Positions 32,698-40,828 of a DNA stretch of 64,000 bases are shown piece by piece. The position numbers and the translations under genes are program-made. How positions within the stretch are numbered: position 1 is the stretch's first letter; each line of letters opens with the position of its first letter. Under the pieces are notes generated by a model. That model was not told the origin of the DNA, made no database searches, and saw nothing but the letters and a program-made list of their open reading frames with translations. Source of the DNA: DASUKM01 sp036278735 (GTDB lineage: Bacteria; Acidobacteriota; Vicinamibacteria; Vicinamibacterales; 2-12-FULL-66-21); assembly GCA_036278735.1 (NCBI GenBank), contig DASUKM010000028.1, forward strand, positions 74,871 to 138,870, read 5' to 3'.

Positions 32698-32942
32698 CGC
32701 TGATGCTCCTTTCGATCGGCCATCGATGACGCACGCGGATGTCTGTTCTGCAGGGTTCACCCCGGGAATGCCGCGTGGAGGCCGATGCCGCGTACGGGTG
32801 CAGACGACATGCCACCCCGCTCCTGCGGAGCTGACACGGGATCGACCCGCCGGCGTGCGCCGCGCCTGAACGGTATGCGATGGCGTGCGCCTTGCGAACG
32901 CCACCGCGTTCCGTTTCGCACCGCACATCCACAGGAGGTCAC

Positions 32943-33443
32943 ATGGCCACACCCCGATCCCTCAACGACTTGTTCATCCAGAAAATCCGGTACGTCTACG
33001 ACGCCGAACAGCGCCTCACCAAGGCCCTGCCGAAGCTGTCGAAAGCGGCGAGCGCGCCGGACCTGAAGCAGGCGTTCGATGCGCACCTCAAGGAAACCGA
33101 AACGCACGTGGAGCGCGTCGAGCGGCTCTTCGGCCTGATCGACGAGAAGCCGAACGCCGATACGAACGCCAACATCAAGGGGATCATCAGCGCCGGCGAC
33201 GACGTGATCGATCTCGATGCGGATGCACCCGTCAAGGACGCGGCGCTGATCGCGGCGGCGCAGTGCGCCGAACATTACGAGATCGCCGAGTACGGCACGC
33301 TGCGCGCGTGGGCGCGCGTGCTTGGACGCAACGAAGCGGTACAGCTGATTGACTGGACGCTTCAGGACGAGAAGAACGCCGACGAGGCGCTCACGCATGT
33401 GGCGTCGAGGCTGAACTTCGAAGCGGCCGTTCCGCGGCGATGA
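32943..33443 (+). CDS. YciE/YciF-type ferritin-fold protein (DUF892)
   Basis: 166 residues, all-helical four-helix-bundle pattern: DLFIQKIRYVYDAEQRL at the start, EHYEIAEYGTLRAWA and DEKNADEALTHV at the end. These carry the acidic/His positions expected for a ferritin-like di-metal fold. YciE/YciF proteins are stress-linked. Excellent GGAGG ribosome-binding site 6 nt upstream of the ATG. Monocistronic. Confidence 0.85.
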   Translation: MATPRSLNDLFIQKIRYVYDAEQRLTKALPKLSKAASAPDLKQAFDAHLKETETHVERVERLFGLIDEKPNADTNANIKGIISAGDDVIDLDADAPVKDAALIAAAQCAEHYEIAEYGTLRAWARVLGRNEAVQLIDWTLQDEKNADEALTHVASRLNFEAAVPRR

Positions 33444-33476
33444 GCCGTCGATCGGCGTCCGACCGCTCACGCTCCG

Positions 33477-34205
33477 TCAGACTCGGGGCGTGAGCGCCGG
33501 ACCACTGGTCGACGACCCGCCCGACAACAGATCGAGAAACGCCTGCGTATCGCCGAGATCCTGAAACACGATCCCGGCTCCGCTCGCGCGTAGCGCGTCG
33601 ACGGTCGATGAACCGGTCGCGACGCCGACCGGCACGGCGCCGGCCGCCAGCGCGCACGCGACGTCGTACGGCGTGTCGCCGACCACGATGACGTCGCCGG
33701 GCGGCACGTCGGCCGCCCCGCAGGCGCGAGCCCGCGCGATGGCGACCGGCACCAGCGCGTTCCGATCGGACGCATCGTCGCCGTAGGCGCCGCAGCGGAA
33801 GTACTGCCAGAGGCCGAAGTGCGCCAGTTTGATGCGCGCCCCTTCGACGAAGTTGCCCGTCAGCAGGCCGAGCGCCACGTCGGGCCGGGGGGCGAGCGCC
33901 TCGAGCAGCTGGCGAATGCCGGGCATCACCGCCTTCACGCCGCGTCCCGGCAGCTCGATCTCCTCCTGCAGATGCTGGACGTAGCGGCCGCGCAGTTCGT
34001 GCATCAAGCCGGCATCGAGCGTCCGTCCGATCCGCGCGGCCGCGTCCTGCAGGATGATCCAGTCGGTGCGCCCGGCGAGCGGGATCCCCTCGAGCGCGTG
34101 CCCGTGGCCGACGAGGTCCTCGCACGCGCGGTTCATCGCCCGCAGGCCGGCGCCGCCGGTCAGCACGAGCGTGCCGTCGATGTCGAACAGGATCAGCCGC
34201 TTCAC
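33477..34205 (-). CDS. HAD-superfamily hydrolase
   Basis: 242 residues. Motif I DIDGTL (FDIDGTLVLTGGAG), a cap domain, then late motifs LLTGN and VVGDTPYDVACALAAG with the acidic pair. Likely a small-molecule phosphatase, for example phosphoglycolate-type. GTG start overlaps the upstream gene's stop as GTGA; an ATG three codons upstream is also open. Third gene of a PHP / pseudo-ABC / HAD operon. Confidence 0.83.
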   Translation of the reverse strand: MKRLILFDIDGTLVLTGGAGLRAMNRACEDLVGHGHALEGIPLAGRTDWIILQDAAARIGRTLDAGLMHELRGRYVQHLQEEIELPGRGVKAVMPGIRQLLEALAPRPDVALGLLTGNFVEGARIKLAHFGLWQYFRCGAYGDDASDRNALVPVAIARARACGAADVPPGDVIVVGDTPYDVACALAAGAVPVGVATGSSTVDALRASGAGIVFQDLGDTQAFLDLLSGGSSTSGPALTPRV

Positions 34206-34912
34206 CGGAACCATCCCTTGCGCTCCCGCTGCGGCACGAGGACGCCGGTGCCCCGCTGCAGCGCGAGCCGCCGGTGCGCGACGCGGAGCGTGAATGCCAC
34301 GTCTTCCGAGACAATCACCGTGGTGAGTCCGCGGCGCTCCAGCACGCGGGCCGCGTCTTCGGCGAAGGCCGCGCGATCCGCCTCCGGCACGGCCGCCGTC
34401 GGATGCTCGAGCAACAGCAGCGCCGGCGAGAGCGCCACCGCACGCGCCAGATGCACGCGCGCGCGAACCGCCTCCGGCGTGCGGCCGACCGGCTCCCCGA
34501 ACCAGCGCTCGTCGATCCCCGCCTCCCGCGCCAGCGACGACGCCTCCGCCGAAAGGCTGGCGGGCATCGGCTCGATCTCGAGCGACAACGGCAGCGCGAC
34601 GTTCTGCAGCAGCGTCGATCCCTCCAGCAGCACGGCGCGCGGCGTGACGATGCCGAAGCGGTCGAGCGAGGCGAGCCAGTCGTCGCCGGCGGTAATCGCG
34701 CTGGTCGCCTGCCCCAGGACGACGACCTCCCCTTCGTCGGGGAGCGACGCGCCCGTCACCAGGTTGACGAGCGCTTCGGCGGCGCCGGCGTCCAGGCCGG
34801 ACAGCGCGACGCGCTCGCCGGGCGCAACCGTCAGATCGCGGATTCGCAGCGGCTGGACGGCCTGATACCGCCTGGTGAGGCCGGCGATCCGGAGCGCCGG
34901 CGGTGCCGGCAT
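34202..34912 (-). CDS. Degenerate ABC-transporter ATPase-like protein
   Basis: 236 residues that keep the ABC domain layout but not its chemistry. Where Walker A should be the sequence is SGLDAGAAEALVNLVTG (residues 38-54), without the GKS/T. The signature motif is GRTPEAVRARVHLARAVAL instead of LSGGQ, and the Walker B/catalytic region is ALLLLEHPTAAVP. It is therefore unlikely to hydrolyse ATP. It is flanked by overlap with the PHP gene (TGATG) and the HAD gene (GTGA), so it is co-translated with two phosphoesterase-type enzymes. No membrane permease is adjacent. Confidence 0.6.
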   Translation of the reverse strand: MPAPPALRIAGLTRRYQAVQPLRIRDLTVAPGERVALSGLDAGAAEALVNLVTGASLPDEGEVVVLGQATSAITAGDDWLASLDRFGIVTPRAVLLEGSTLLQNVALPLSLEIEPMPASLSAEASSLAREAGIDERWFGEPVGRTPEAVRARVHLARAVALSPALLLLEHPTAAVPEADRAAFAEDAARVLERRGLTTVIVSEDVAFTLRVAHRRLALQRGTGVLVPQRERKGWFR

Positions 34913-35727
34913 CAGGCCCGGCGCGCGTTCAGGCGCGCGAAGTCGCTGGCCGGCAACGTGACGCGCCCCAACCCGCCCTGACGATGGCCGACGTCGTCGT
35001 GGAAATCGGAACCGCCGGTCACGAGCAGCGAGTACTTCTCCGCCAGCGCCCGGTAGCGGTTCTCCGTGGCGTCGTCGTGATCGGAGTGGCGCACCTCGAG
35101 CGCGTCGAGGCCGGCGTCGACGAGCGCCGGAATCAGGTGATCGCTGCGCGAGGGGCCGGGATGCGCCAGCGAGGCGAGGCCGCCAGCGTCGTGCACGATG
35201 GCAATCACCGCCTCGGGCGGCGGACCGCGGCGCGGCACGAACGCCGGACCGCGAAAGTCGAGATACCGCGCGAACGCCTCCTCGCGCGAGCGGACGTGCC
35301 CGGCGGCGACGAGGGCGGCCGCGAGCTGCGGCCGGCCGACGCTGCGCCCTCTGGAGGCGTCCGCCAGGATCGGCGCCGCATCGATGGCGCACCCGAGCGA
35401 CATGAGCCGCTGGGCCATCTGCGAGACGCGCCGGACGCGATCGGTCCGCTGCGTGACGAGAAACGCCGCGAGCGCCGGCGCATCCGGATCGATGAAGTAG
35501 CCGAGCATGTGGAGGTCGCGCGCCTCGGTGACGGCGGTAATCTCGATGCCGGGCACGAGCGCCAGGTGCGCGGTGCGCGCGGCGGCCGCTGCCGGCGCGA
35601 TCCCCGCGGTCGTGTCGTGGTCGGTGATGCTGATGACGGTGAGGCCCGCGAGCGCGGCGCGACGCACCAGCGCCGCAGGAGAGAGCGCGCCGTCCGACGC
35701 GGTCGTGTGCAGGTGCAGATCGATCAC
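34912..35727 (-). CDS. PHP-domain phosphoesterase
   Basis: 271 residues. PHP motifs: HLHTTASDG at residues 4-12, SITDHDTTAG, then HPGPSRSDH and GGSDFHDDVG, with the His/Asp metal ligands in place. It is a metal-dependent phosphoesterase similar to the RNase AM/5'-3' exonuclease YciV or nucleotide phosphatase types. First gene of the operon. Upstream ~90 nt to erpA have no visible promoter. Confidence 0.85.
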   Translation of the reverse strand: MIDLHLHTTASDGALSPAALVRRAALAGLTVISITDHDTTAGIAPAAAAARTAHLALVPGIEITAVTEARDLHMLGYFIDPDAPALAAFLVTQRTDRVRRVSQMAQRLMSLGCAIDAAPILADASRGRSVGRPQLAAALVAAGHVRSREEAFARYLDFRGPAFVPRRGPPPEAVIAIVHDAGGLASLAHPGPSRSDHLIPALVDAGLDALEVRHSDHDDATENRYRALAEKYSLLVTGGSDFHDDVGHRQGGLGRVTLPASDFARLNARRA

Positions 35728-35820
35728 GGATGCTGACGGCCAGCGTCCGGGCGCTGACGGGCTCTTCTGGCGGACACCACGTTCAGCGGACCCCGGCCCT
35801 CAGCACCCGCAGAGAGCAGG

Positions 35821-36150
35821 CTAGACGCTGAAGGAAGAACCGCAGCCGCAGGTCGACTTGGCGTTCGGATTCTTGATCGTGAACCCGCCGCCGGTGATGT
35901 TGTCGACGAAATCGACTTCGGCGCCCTTCAGATAGCGCGCACTGATCGGATCGACGAGCAGCTTCACGCCGTTCGACTGGATGACGGCATCGGTCGAGGT
36001 ATCACCCTCTCCCTCGTCGATCATCAGCCCGTACTGGAAGCCGGAGCAGCCGCCCCCCTGCACGAAAACGCGCAGGCCGGCGCCGTTCTTGTTTTCCTCG
36101 GTCAGCAACTCGTTGATCTTGGAAGCAGCCGTAGGGGTGACGTTGATCAT
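35821..36150 (-). CDS. erpA: A-type iron-sulfur carrier ErpA/IscA
   Basis: 109 residues with the three cluster-ligand cysteines C35 (GGGCSGFQYGL), C101 and C103 (STCGCGSSF). It delivers Fe-S clusters to apoenzymes, such as the class I fumarase encoded just downstream in the window. Leaderless start predicted: TATAAT lies exactly 6 nt before the ATG. Confidence 0.93.
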   Translation of the reverse strand: MINVTPTAASKINELLTEENKNGAGLRVFVQGGGCSGFQYGLMIDEGEGDTSTDAVIQSNGVKLLVDPISARYLKGAEVDFVDNITGGGFTIKNPNAKSTCGCGSSFSV

Positions 36151-36156
36151 AGAAAG

Positions 36157-36162
36157 ATTATA
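36157..36162 (-). promoter_or_regulatory. -10 box of erpA (leaderless promoter)
   Basis: Consensus TATAAT on the minus strand, 6 nt from the erpA ATG. No clear -35 is seen, suggesting an extended or activator-dependent promoter. Confidence 0.6.
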
Positions 36163-36192
36163 CCCCGTTCGGGGCGTGCGCCGCAGCCGTCC

Positions 36193-37737
36193 CTAGGCCC
36201 GGGCGGCTTCGAGGCGCTCCCCCGAGGCCCGCTCCACGTCCTCGTGCAGGCTCCGGCCGTGCGCGTCCATGGTCACAATCGCGGGAAAGTCCTCGACGTC
36301 GAGGTGCCAGAGGGCCTCGGGCGTGCCGAACTGCAGCAGCGAGACGCCGGCGACCCGGCGGATGCAGCGCGCGTAGAACTGCGCGGCCCCCCCGATGGCG
36401 TTGAGGTACACCGCCCCCGAGCGCTGCAGGCCGGCCAGCGTCTTCCGCCCCATCCCCCCCTTGCCGATCACCACCCGGACGCCGTAGCGCTCGATGATGT
36501 CGGCCTGATAGGGCTCCTCGCGAATGCTCGTCGTCGGACCCGCCGCGGTCACCTTCCATTGTTCGCCGCCAGAGGCCGCGTCGTCGCGCGCGACGACGGG
36601 TCCGCAGTGATAGAGGACCGCGCCGCGCAGGTCCACCGGCGGCTCGTGCTTCATCAGGTGCGAGTGGACGGCGTCGCGGCCGGTGAACACGCGGCCGGAG
36701 ATCAGGACGACGTCGCCGACGTTCAAGGCTCGGACCTGCTCTTCCGAAACGGGCGCCGTCAACCGCACTTCGCGGCCGGTCGGCGGAAAGCCGGCCGCCA
36801 CCTGCTCCGGCGTGAGCATCGCACGCGACGGCGTGGCCGCGTCGCGGTACAGCCAGGCGCGGATCTCACCCGTCCGCGCGTCGAGCCGCACGCCCAGCCG
36901 GCGGAAGGCCCAGCAGTCATAGGCGATCGACACGAAGTAGCTCGCGGGCAGACGATTGAGCACGCCGATCTTGCAGCCGATGAGCGACGTGCGGCCGCCG
37001 AACCCCATGGGCCCGACGGTCAACTGGTTGGCCGTCTCCATGATCGCGCGCTCGAGTCCGGCCAGCCGGTCGTCCGGATTCACGTCGTCGAGCGTCCGGA
37101 ACAGCTGTTCCTTCGCGTGCAGATAGCCCGACGTGCGATCGCCGCCGACGCAGACGCCGACGGCGCCCGGGCTGCAGCCCTTGCCCTGCGCCTTCCAGAT
37201 CGCGTGGAGGATGCACTTGCGGACGCCGTCGAGCGTCCGATCGGCGCGCCCGAGGTGATCGAGCTCGGCCGGGAGCGCGTACTGCGCGTTGGTGTTCTCG
37301 CAGCCGCCCCCCTTGAGAATCAGCTTCACCTCGATCTCGTCCGCTTCCCACTGATCGAAATGAATGATGGGCGTGCCGGGCCCGAGGTTGTTGCCGGAGT
37401 TCTCGCCAGTGATCGGGTCGACGGAGTTGGGCCGCAGCTTGCCGCGTCGGGTGGCTTCGGCGATCGCCTCGCGAATCTCCTGACGCATCCAGATCTGGTT
37501 GGCTCCGACCGGCACGCGCACCTCGAAGGTCGGCATGCCGGTGTCCTGGCAGATCGGCCCCTCGCACGAGGCCGCCTCGTCGATGTTCTGCGCGATGATC
37601 GTGAGGGCCTGCCCTCCGCGCGTCGCGGGCTCTTCGGTCGCGAGCGCCGTGGCCATGGCGGCACGGACGTCGGGCGGGAGGTCCGTGGACGTTCTCGTGA
37701 TCAGGTCGATCAGGCTGTCGCGAAAAGACGGGAGCAT
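36193..37737 (-). CDS. fumA: Class I (Fe-S) fumarate hydratase, fused alpha-beta form
   Basis: 514 residues carrying both the tartrate/fumarase alpha-like N-domain and the beta-like C-domain. Fe-S ligand cysteines are visible in SCEGPIC (C58, C63), GGGCENTNAQY and GKGCSPGAVGVC. Catalyses reversible hydration of fumarate to malate in the TCA cycle. Oxygen-sensitive class, consistent with needing the ErpA encoded beside it. Promoter is back-to-back with the aspartase promoter. Symbol by family; the exact paralogue cannot be fixed. Confidence 0.92.
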   Translation of the reverse strand: MLPSFRDSLIDLITRTSTDLPPDVRAAMATALATEEPATRGGQALTIIAQNIDEAASCEGPICQDTGMPTFEVRVPVGANQIWMRQEIREAIAEATRRGKLRPNSVDPITGENSGNNLGPGTPIIHFDQWEADEIEVKLILKGGGCENTNAQYALPAELDHLGRADRTLDGVRKCILHAIWKAQGKGCSPGAVGVCVGGDRTSGYLHAKEQLFRTLDDVNPDDRLAGLERAIMETANQLTVGPMGFGGRTSLIGCKIGVLNRLPASYFVSIAYDCWAFRRLGVRLDARTGEIRAWLYRDAATPSRAMLTPEQVAAGFPPTGREVRLTAPVSEEQVRALNVGDVVLISGRVFTGRDAVHSHLMKHEPPVDLRGAVLYHCGPVVARDDAASGGEQWKVTAAGPTTSIREEPYQADIIERYGVRVVIGKGGMGRKTLAGLQRSGAVYLNAIGGAAQFYARCIRRVAGVSLLQFGTPEALWHLDVEDFPAIVTMDAHGRSLHEDVERASGERLEAARA

Positions 37738-37744
37738 CCGCAGA

Positions 37745-37752
37745 AGTATAAT
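37745..37752. promoter_or_regulatory. Overlapping divergent -10 boxes between fumarase and aspartase
   Basis: On the plus strand TATAAT spans 37747-37752, with the aspartase ATG 12 nt downstream. On the minus strand the same bases plus two give TATACT at 37745-37750, exactly 7 nt before the fumarase ATG. Both genes would start inside a 27-nt gap, so transcription of the two is probably mutually exclusive or shared-regulated. Confidence 0.6.
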
Positions 37753-37764
37753 TGAACCACGAAG

Positions 37765-39288
37765 ATGCGGGCGAAACCGGGCCGGCAACGGCCGCCAGCG
37801 CGTGCCGTGCGGAAGCGCGGCGAACAGGCGACGCGCGTCGAGCGCGATTCGCTCGGGGCGCTGCGCGTGCCGGCCGGTGCGTACTACGGCGTACAGACCC
37901 AGCGCGCCGTCGAGAACTTTCCCATCAGCGGCCTGCACGCGCCCGCGGAGCTCGTCACCGCCACCGTGCTCGTGAAAAAGGCGTGCGCCGAAGCGAACGC
38001 CTCGCTCGACCGGCTCGACGCGACCGTGGCGCAGGCGATCGTGCGGGCGGCGGACGAAGTCCTGGCCGGCGGCTTCCGCGATCAGTTCGTCGTCGACGTG
38101 TACCAGGCGGGGGCCGGGACGTCGCACAACATGAACACGAACGAGGTGCTCGCCAACCGCGCCGCCGAGCTGATGGGGGGCACGCGCGGCGACTACACCC
38201 GCGTGCACCCGAACGATCACGTCAACATGGGACAGTCGACCAACGACGTGTTCCCGACGTCGACGCGGCTCGCGCTGCTGCTGATGCTGGGGGGCTTGCG
38301 CGACGCTGCGGGGGAGCTGACCGACGCGCTGCGCGAGAAGGCACGCGCGTTTGCAGGCGTGATCAAGACCGGGCGGACGCACCTGCAGGACGCGGTGCCG
38401 ATCACGCTCGGCCAGGAATTCAGCGGCTACGCCGACAACGTCGCGCAGGCGGCCAGCGAGGTGGCGCATGCCGCCGGGTCGCTGCACGAGTTGAACCTCG
38501 GGGCAACCGCCGTCGGGACAGGGCTGAATGCGGGCGACGAGTTCACGCGGCGTGCCGTGGCGAACCTCGCGCGCTTCTCGGCGCTCGCGCTGCATCCCGC
38601 GCGCAACCGCTTCCGCGTCACACAGAGCATGGGGGACGTGCTCGCGTATTCCGGCGCGCTGCGGCGGCTCGCCGTCGAACTGGGGAAGATCGCGTCGGAC
38701 CTGCGGCTGTTGAGCATGGGGCCGCGCGCCGGCATCGCCGAAATCATGCTCCCGGCCGTGCAGCCCGGCTCGTCGATCATGCCGGGCAAGGTGAATCCGT
38801 CCATTCCCGAAATGGTCAACCAGGTGTGCTTCCAGGCGATCGGCTGCGACGCGGCGATCCTGGCCGCCGCAGACGCCGGACAGCTCGAACTGAACGTCAT
38901 GATGCCGGTCATCGCGTGGAACGCCTTGCACGCGACCGCCATCCTGCGGCAGGCGATGCGCGTGTTCGCGTCGCGCTGTATCGTCGGGATCACCGCCGAC
39001 GAGGCGCGCTGCCGCGAACTGCTCGACCGCAGCACGGCCGTCGCCACGGCCCTGAGTCCGTACATCGGTTACGCGGCGACAGCGGACGTCGCGAAAGCGT
39101 CGGTCGCGACGGGACGGCCCGTCCGCGACCTCGTGCGCGAGCGGCATCTGCTGCCCGACGATCGGCTCGACGCGATCCTGGCGCCGGAAGCGATGACATC
39201 GCCAGGCGTCGCCGGCCGCCGCGCCGGCGCGGCCCGAACCACCAGCGTGCGCCCGCGCGCGGCGCGCGCGTCCACCCGAAGACGATGA
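37765..39288 (+). CDS. aspA: Aspartate ammonia-lyase (aspartase)
   Basis: 507 residues of the fumarase/aspartase superfamily. The signature region reads GSSIMPGKVNPSIPEMVNQVCF followed by AADAGQLELNVMMPVIAWN, which fits aspartase (VNPxIPE, VNQVCF) rather than class II fumarase (VNPTQ). It would convert aspartate to fumarate and ammonia, feeding the fumarase divergently encoded next to it; the exported asparaginase could supply aspartate. Length fits. The C-terminal ~30 residues are a basic extension. It overlaps the next gene by ATGA. Confidence 0.88.
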   Translation: MRAKPGRQRPPARAVRKRGEQATRVERDSLGALRVPAGAYYGVQTQRAVENFPISGLHAPAELVTATVLVKKACAEANASLDRLDATVAQAIVRAADEVLAGGFRDQFVVDVYQAGAGTSHNMNTNEVLANRAAELMGGTRGDYTRVHPNDHVNMGQSTNDVFPTSTRLALLLMLGGLRDAAGELTDALREKARAFAGVIKTGRTHLQDAVPITLGQEFSGYADNVAQAASEVAHAAGSLHELNLGATAVGTGLNAGDEFTRRAVANLARFSALALHPARNRFRVTQSMGDVLAYSGALRRLAVELGKIASDLRLLSMGPRAGIAEIMLPAVQPGSSIMPGKVNPSIPEMVNQVCFQAIGCDAAILAAADAGQLELNVMMPVIAWNALHATAILRQAMRVFASRCIVGITADEARCRELLDRSTAVATALSPYIGYAATADVAKASVATGRPVRDLVRERHLLPDDRLDAILAPEAMTSPGVAGRRAGAARTTSVRPRAARASTRRR

Positions 39289-39968
39289 CCGCCCGCCGGC
39301 CACGGCGCCCTTCCCTGCTGCGGTTCGCTGCCGTCGCGCTGTCGATCCTGCTCGGCGCGACGACCCTCGCGGCCCAGCACGCGCGCCTGTTCCCACCCGA
39401 GGAGCTGGGACTGCTCGAAGGTCCGGACCGCGACGTCTGGCAGCAGCCCGATCGAATCATGGACGCGCTCGGGATCGGCGACGGCAGCGTGGTCGCGGAT
39501 CTCGGGGCCGGCAGCGGCTGGTTCACGATTCGGCTCGCGCGGCGCGTGGGCCCGAACGGCGTGGTCTACGCGGAAGACATCCAGCGCCAGATGATCGAAG
39601 CCGTGGACCGGCGCGTGCAGCGCGAAGGACTGCGAAACGTCCGGACGGTGCTCGGGACGGCGCGCGACCCCCATCTGCCGGACGGCTCCATCGATGCGGT
39701 CCTGATGGTCGACACGTACTGGGAAGTGGAACAGCCGATCGAGCTGCTGCGCAAGATCGACCGCTCGCTGAAGCCTGGTGGCCGAATCGGGATCGTCGAC
39801 TTCAAACGGGACGGCGGCGGCCCGGGGCCGGCCATGGACGAACGGAGCGATCCGGGGCGCGCCATCGAGGACGCGCGGGCGGCGGGGCTCGACCTGCTCT
39901 CGCGCGAGACGTTCCTGCGGTATCAATACATGCTGGTGTTCGGCCACGCGCCCGGCCACCGACGATGA
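39285..39968 (+). CDS. SAM-dependent methyltransferase with a signal peptide
   Basis: 227 residues. Class I methyltransferase glycine loop VADLGAGSGWFTIRLA, then DAVLMVDTYWEVEQP and a late LKPGGRIGIVDF, all standard. The N-terminus MTARRPRRPSLLRFAAVALS followed by ILLGATTLAAQH looks like a cleavable signal peptide, odd for an enzyme using cytoplasmic S-adenosylmethionine. Methyl acceptor unknown. It overlaps aspA by ATGA and is followed by ATGA-linked ispA. Confidence 0.8.
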   Translation: MTARRPRRPSLLRFAAVALSILLGATTLAAQHARLFPPEELGLLEGPDRDVWQQPDRIMDALGIGDGSVVADLGAGSGWFTIRLARRVGPNGVVYAEDIQRQMIEAVDRRVQREGLRNVRTVLGTARDPHLPDGSIDAVLMVDTYWEVEQPIELLRKIDRSLKPGGRIGIVDFKRDGGGPGPAMDERSDPGRAIEDARAAGLDLLSRETFLRYQYMLVFGHAPGHRR

Positions 39969-40828
39969 GCGCCCTGCCCCGCTTCTTCGCCGATTATCAG
40001 CAGCGCGTGTCGGCGGAACTGCACCGGATCGTCCCGCCGGGCGAGGCGGCGGTCGAGCGCGCGATGGCCTACACCGCGCTCGCCCCCTCGAAGCAGGTGC
40101 GCGCCGTCCTGACGCTGCTGTGCGCCGAATTGTGCGGCGTCGACAGCGCCGCGGCGGTGCCGGCGGCGGCCGCCATCGAGCTGGTGCACTCGGCCTCGCT
40201 GATCCTCGACGATCTGCCCTCGATGGACGATGCGCCGCTGCGGCGCGGACGGCCGGCGAACCATCGGGAATTCGGCGAGTCGATCGCGATCCTTGCCGCG
40301 TTTGCGCTGCTGAACCTCGCGTACGGCACGATCGCGCGCCGGTACGAGCCGCCGCTCGCCTCGCGGCTGGCGTCGCTCGCATCGGACGCGATCGGCCCGG
40401 CCGGCCTCACCGGCGGTCAGGCACTCGACCTGCTCGCGACCGAGCACCAGATCACCTTCGAGGCGCTCGAGCGCATCCATCGCGGCAAGACAGGGGCGCT
40501 GTTCGTCGCCGCAGCCACCGCGGGAGCGCTCGTCGGGGGGGCCGCGGGAGAACCGGTCGCCGCGCTCGCCGCCTACGCGAAGAATCTCGGCCTCGCCTTC
40601 CAGATCGTCGACGACCTGCTCGACGTCGAGGGCGATCCCGCACAGACCGGCAAGGCGGTGCGCGAGGACGCCCGCAAGACGACGTTCGTTTCGTTCAGCG
40701 GGGTCGCCGGCGCGCGCCAGCTCGCGCTCGAGCTGTGCCAGACGGCGGACCGCGCACTCGCCCCGTTCGGCGGCCAGGCCGATCGTCTGCGCGAGCTGTC
40801 GGCGTTCGTGGCCTCGAGGCGGCTGTGA
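39965..40828 (+). CDS. ispA: Polyprenyl diphosphate synthase (farnesyl/geranyl type)
   Basis: 287 residues. First Asp-rich motif DDLPSMDD at residues 82-89 and second DDLLD near residue 220, with QxxD-like positions between. Makes short-chain prenyl diphosphates from IPP and DMAPP in the cytoplasm. The GGKRLRP motif is altered to APSKQVRAVL. Short-chain type inferred from size; chain length cannot be set here. Co-translated with the methyltransferase (ATGA) and the membrane protein that follows (GTGA). Confidence 0.88.
   Translation: MSALPRFFADYQQRVSAELHRIVPPGEAAVERAMAYTALAPSKQVRAVLTLLCAELCGVDSAAAVPAAAAIELVHSASLILDDLPSMDDAPLRRGRPANHREFGESIAILAAFALLNLAYGTIARRYEPPLASRLASLASDAIGPAGLTGGQALDLLATEHQITFEALERIHRGKTGALFVAAATAGALVGGAAGEPVAALAAYAKNLGLAFQIVDDLLDVEGDPAQTGKAVREDARKTTFVSFSGVAGARQLALELCQTADRALAPFGGQADRLRELSAFVASRRL

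Noticed and set aside
37765..39288. Calling the aspartase gene class II fumarase
   Set aside because: The signature is VNPSIPEMVNQVCF, fitting aspartase; a class I fumarase is already encoded beside it.
36193..39396. 1067-residue extension of fumarase upstream
   Set aside because: The extra N-terminus is antisense of aspartase; the real start MLPSFRDSL has a -10 box 7 nt upstream.
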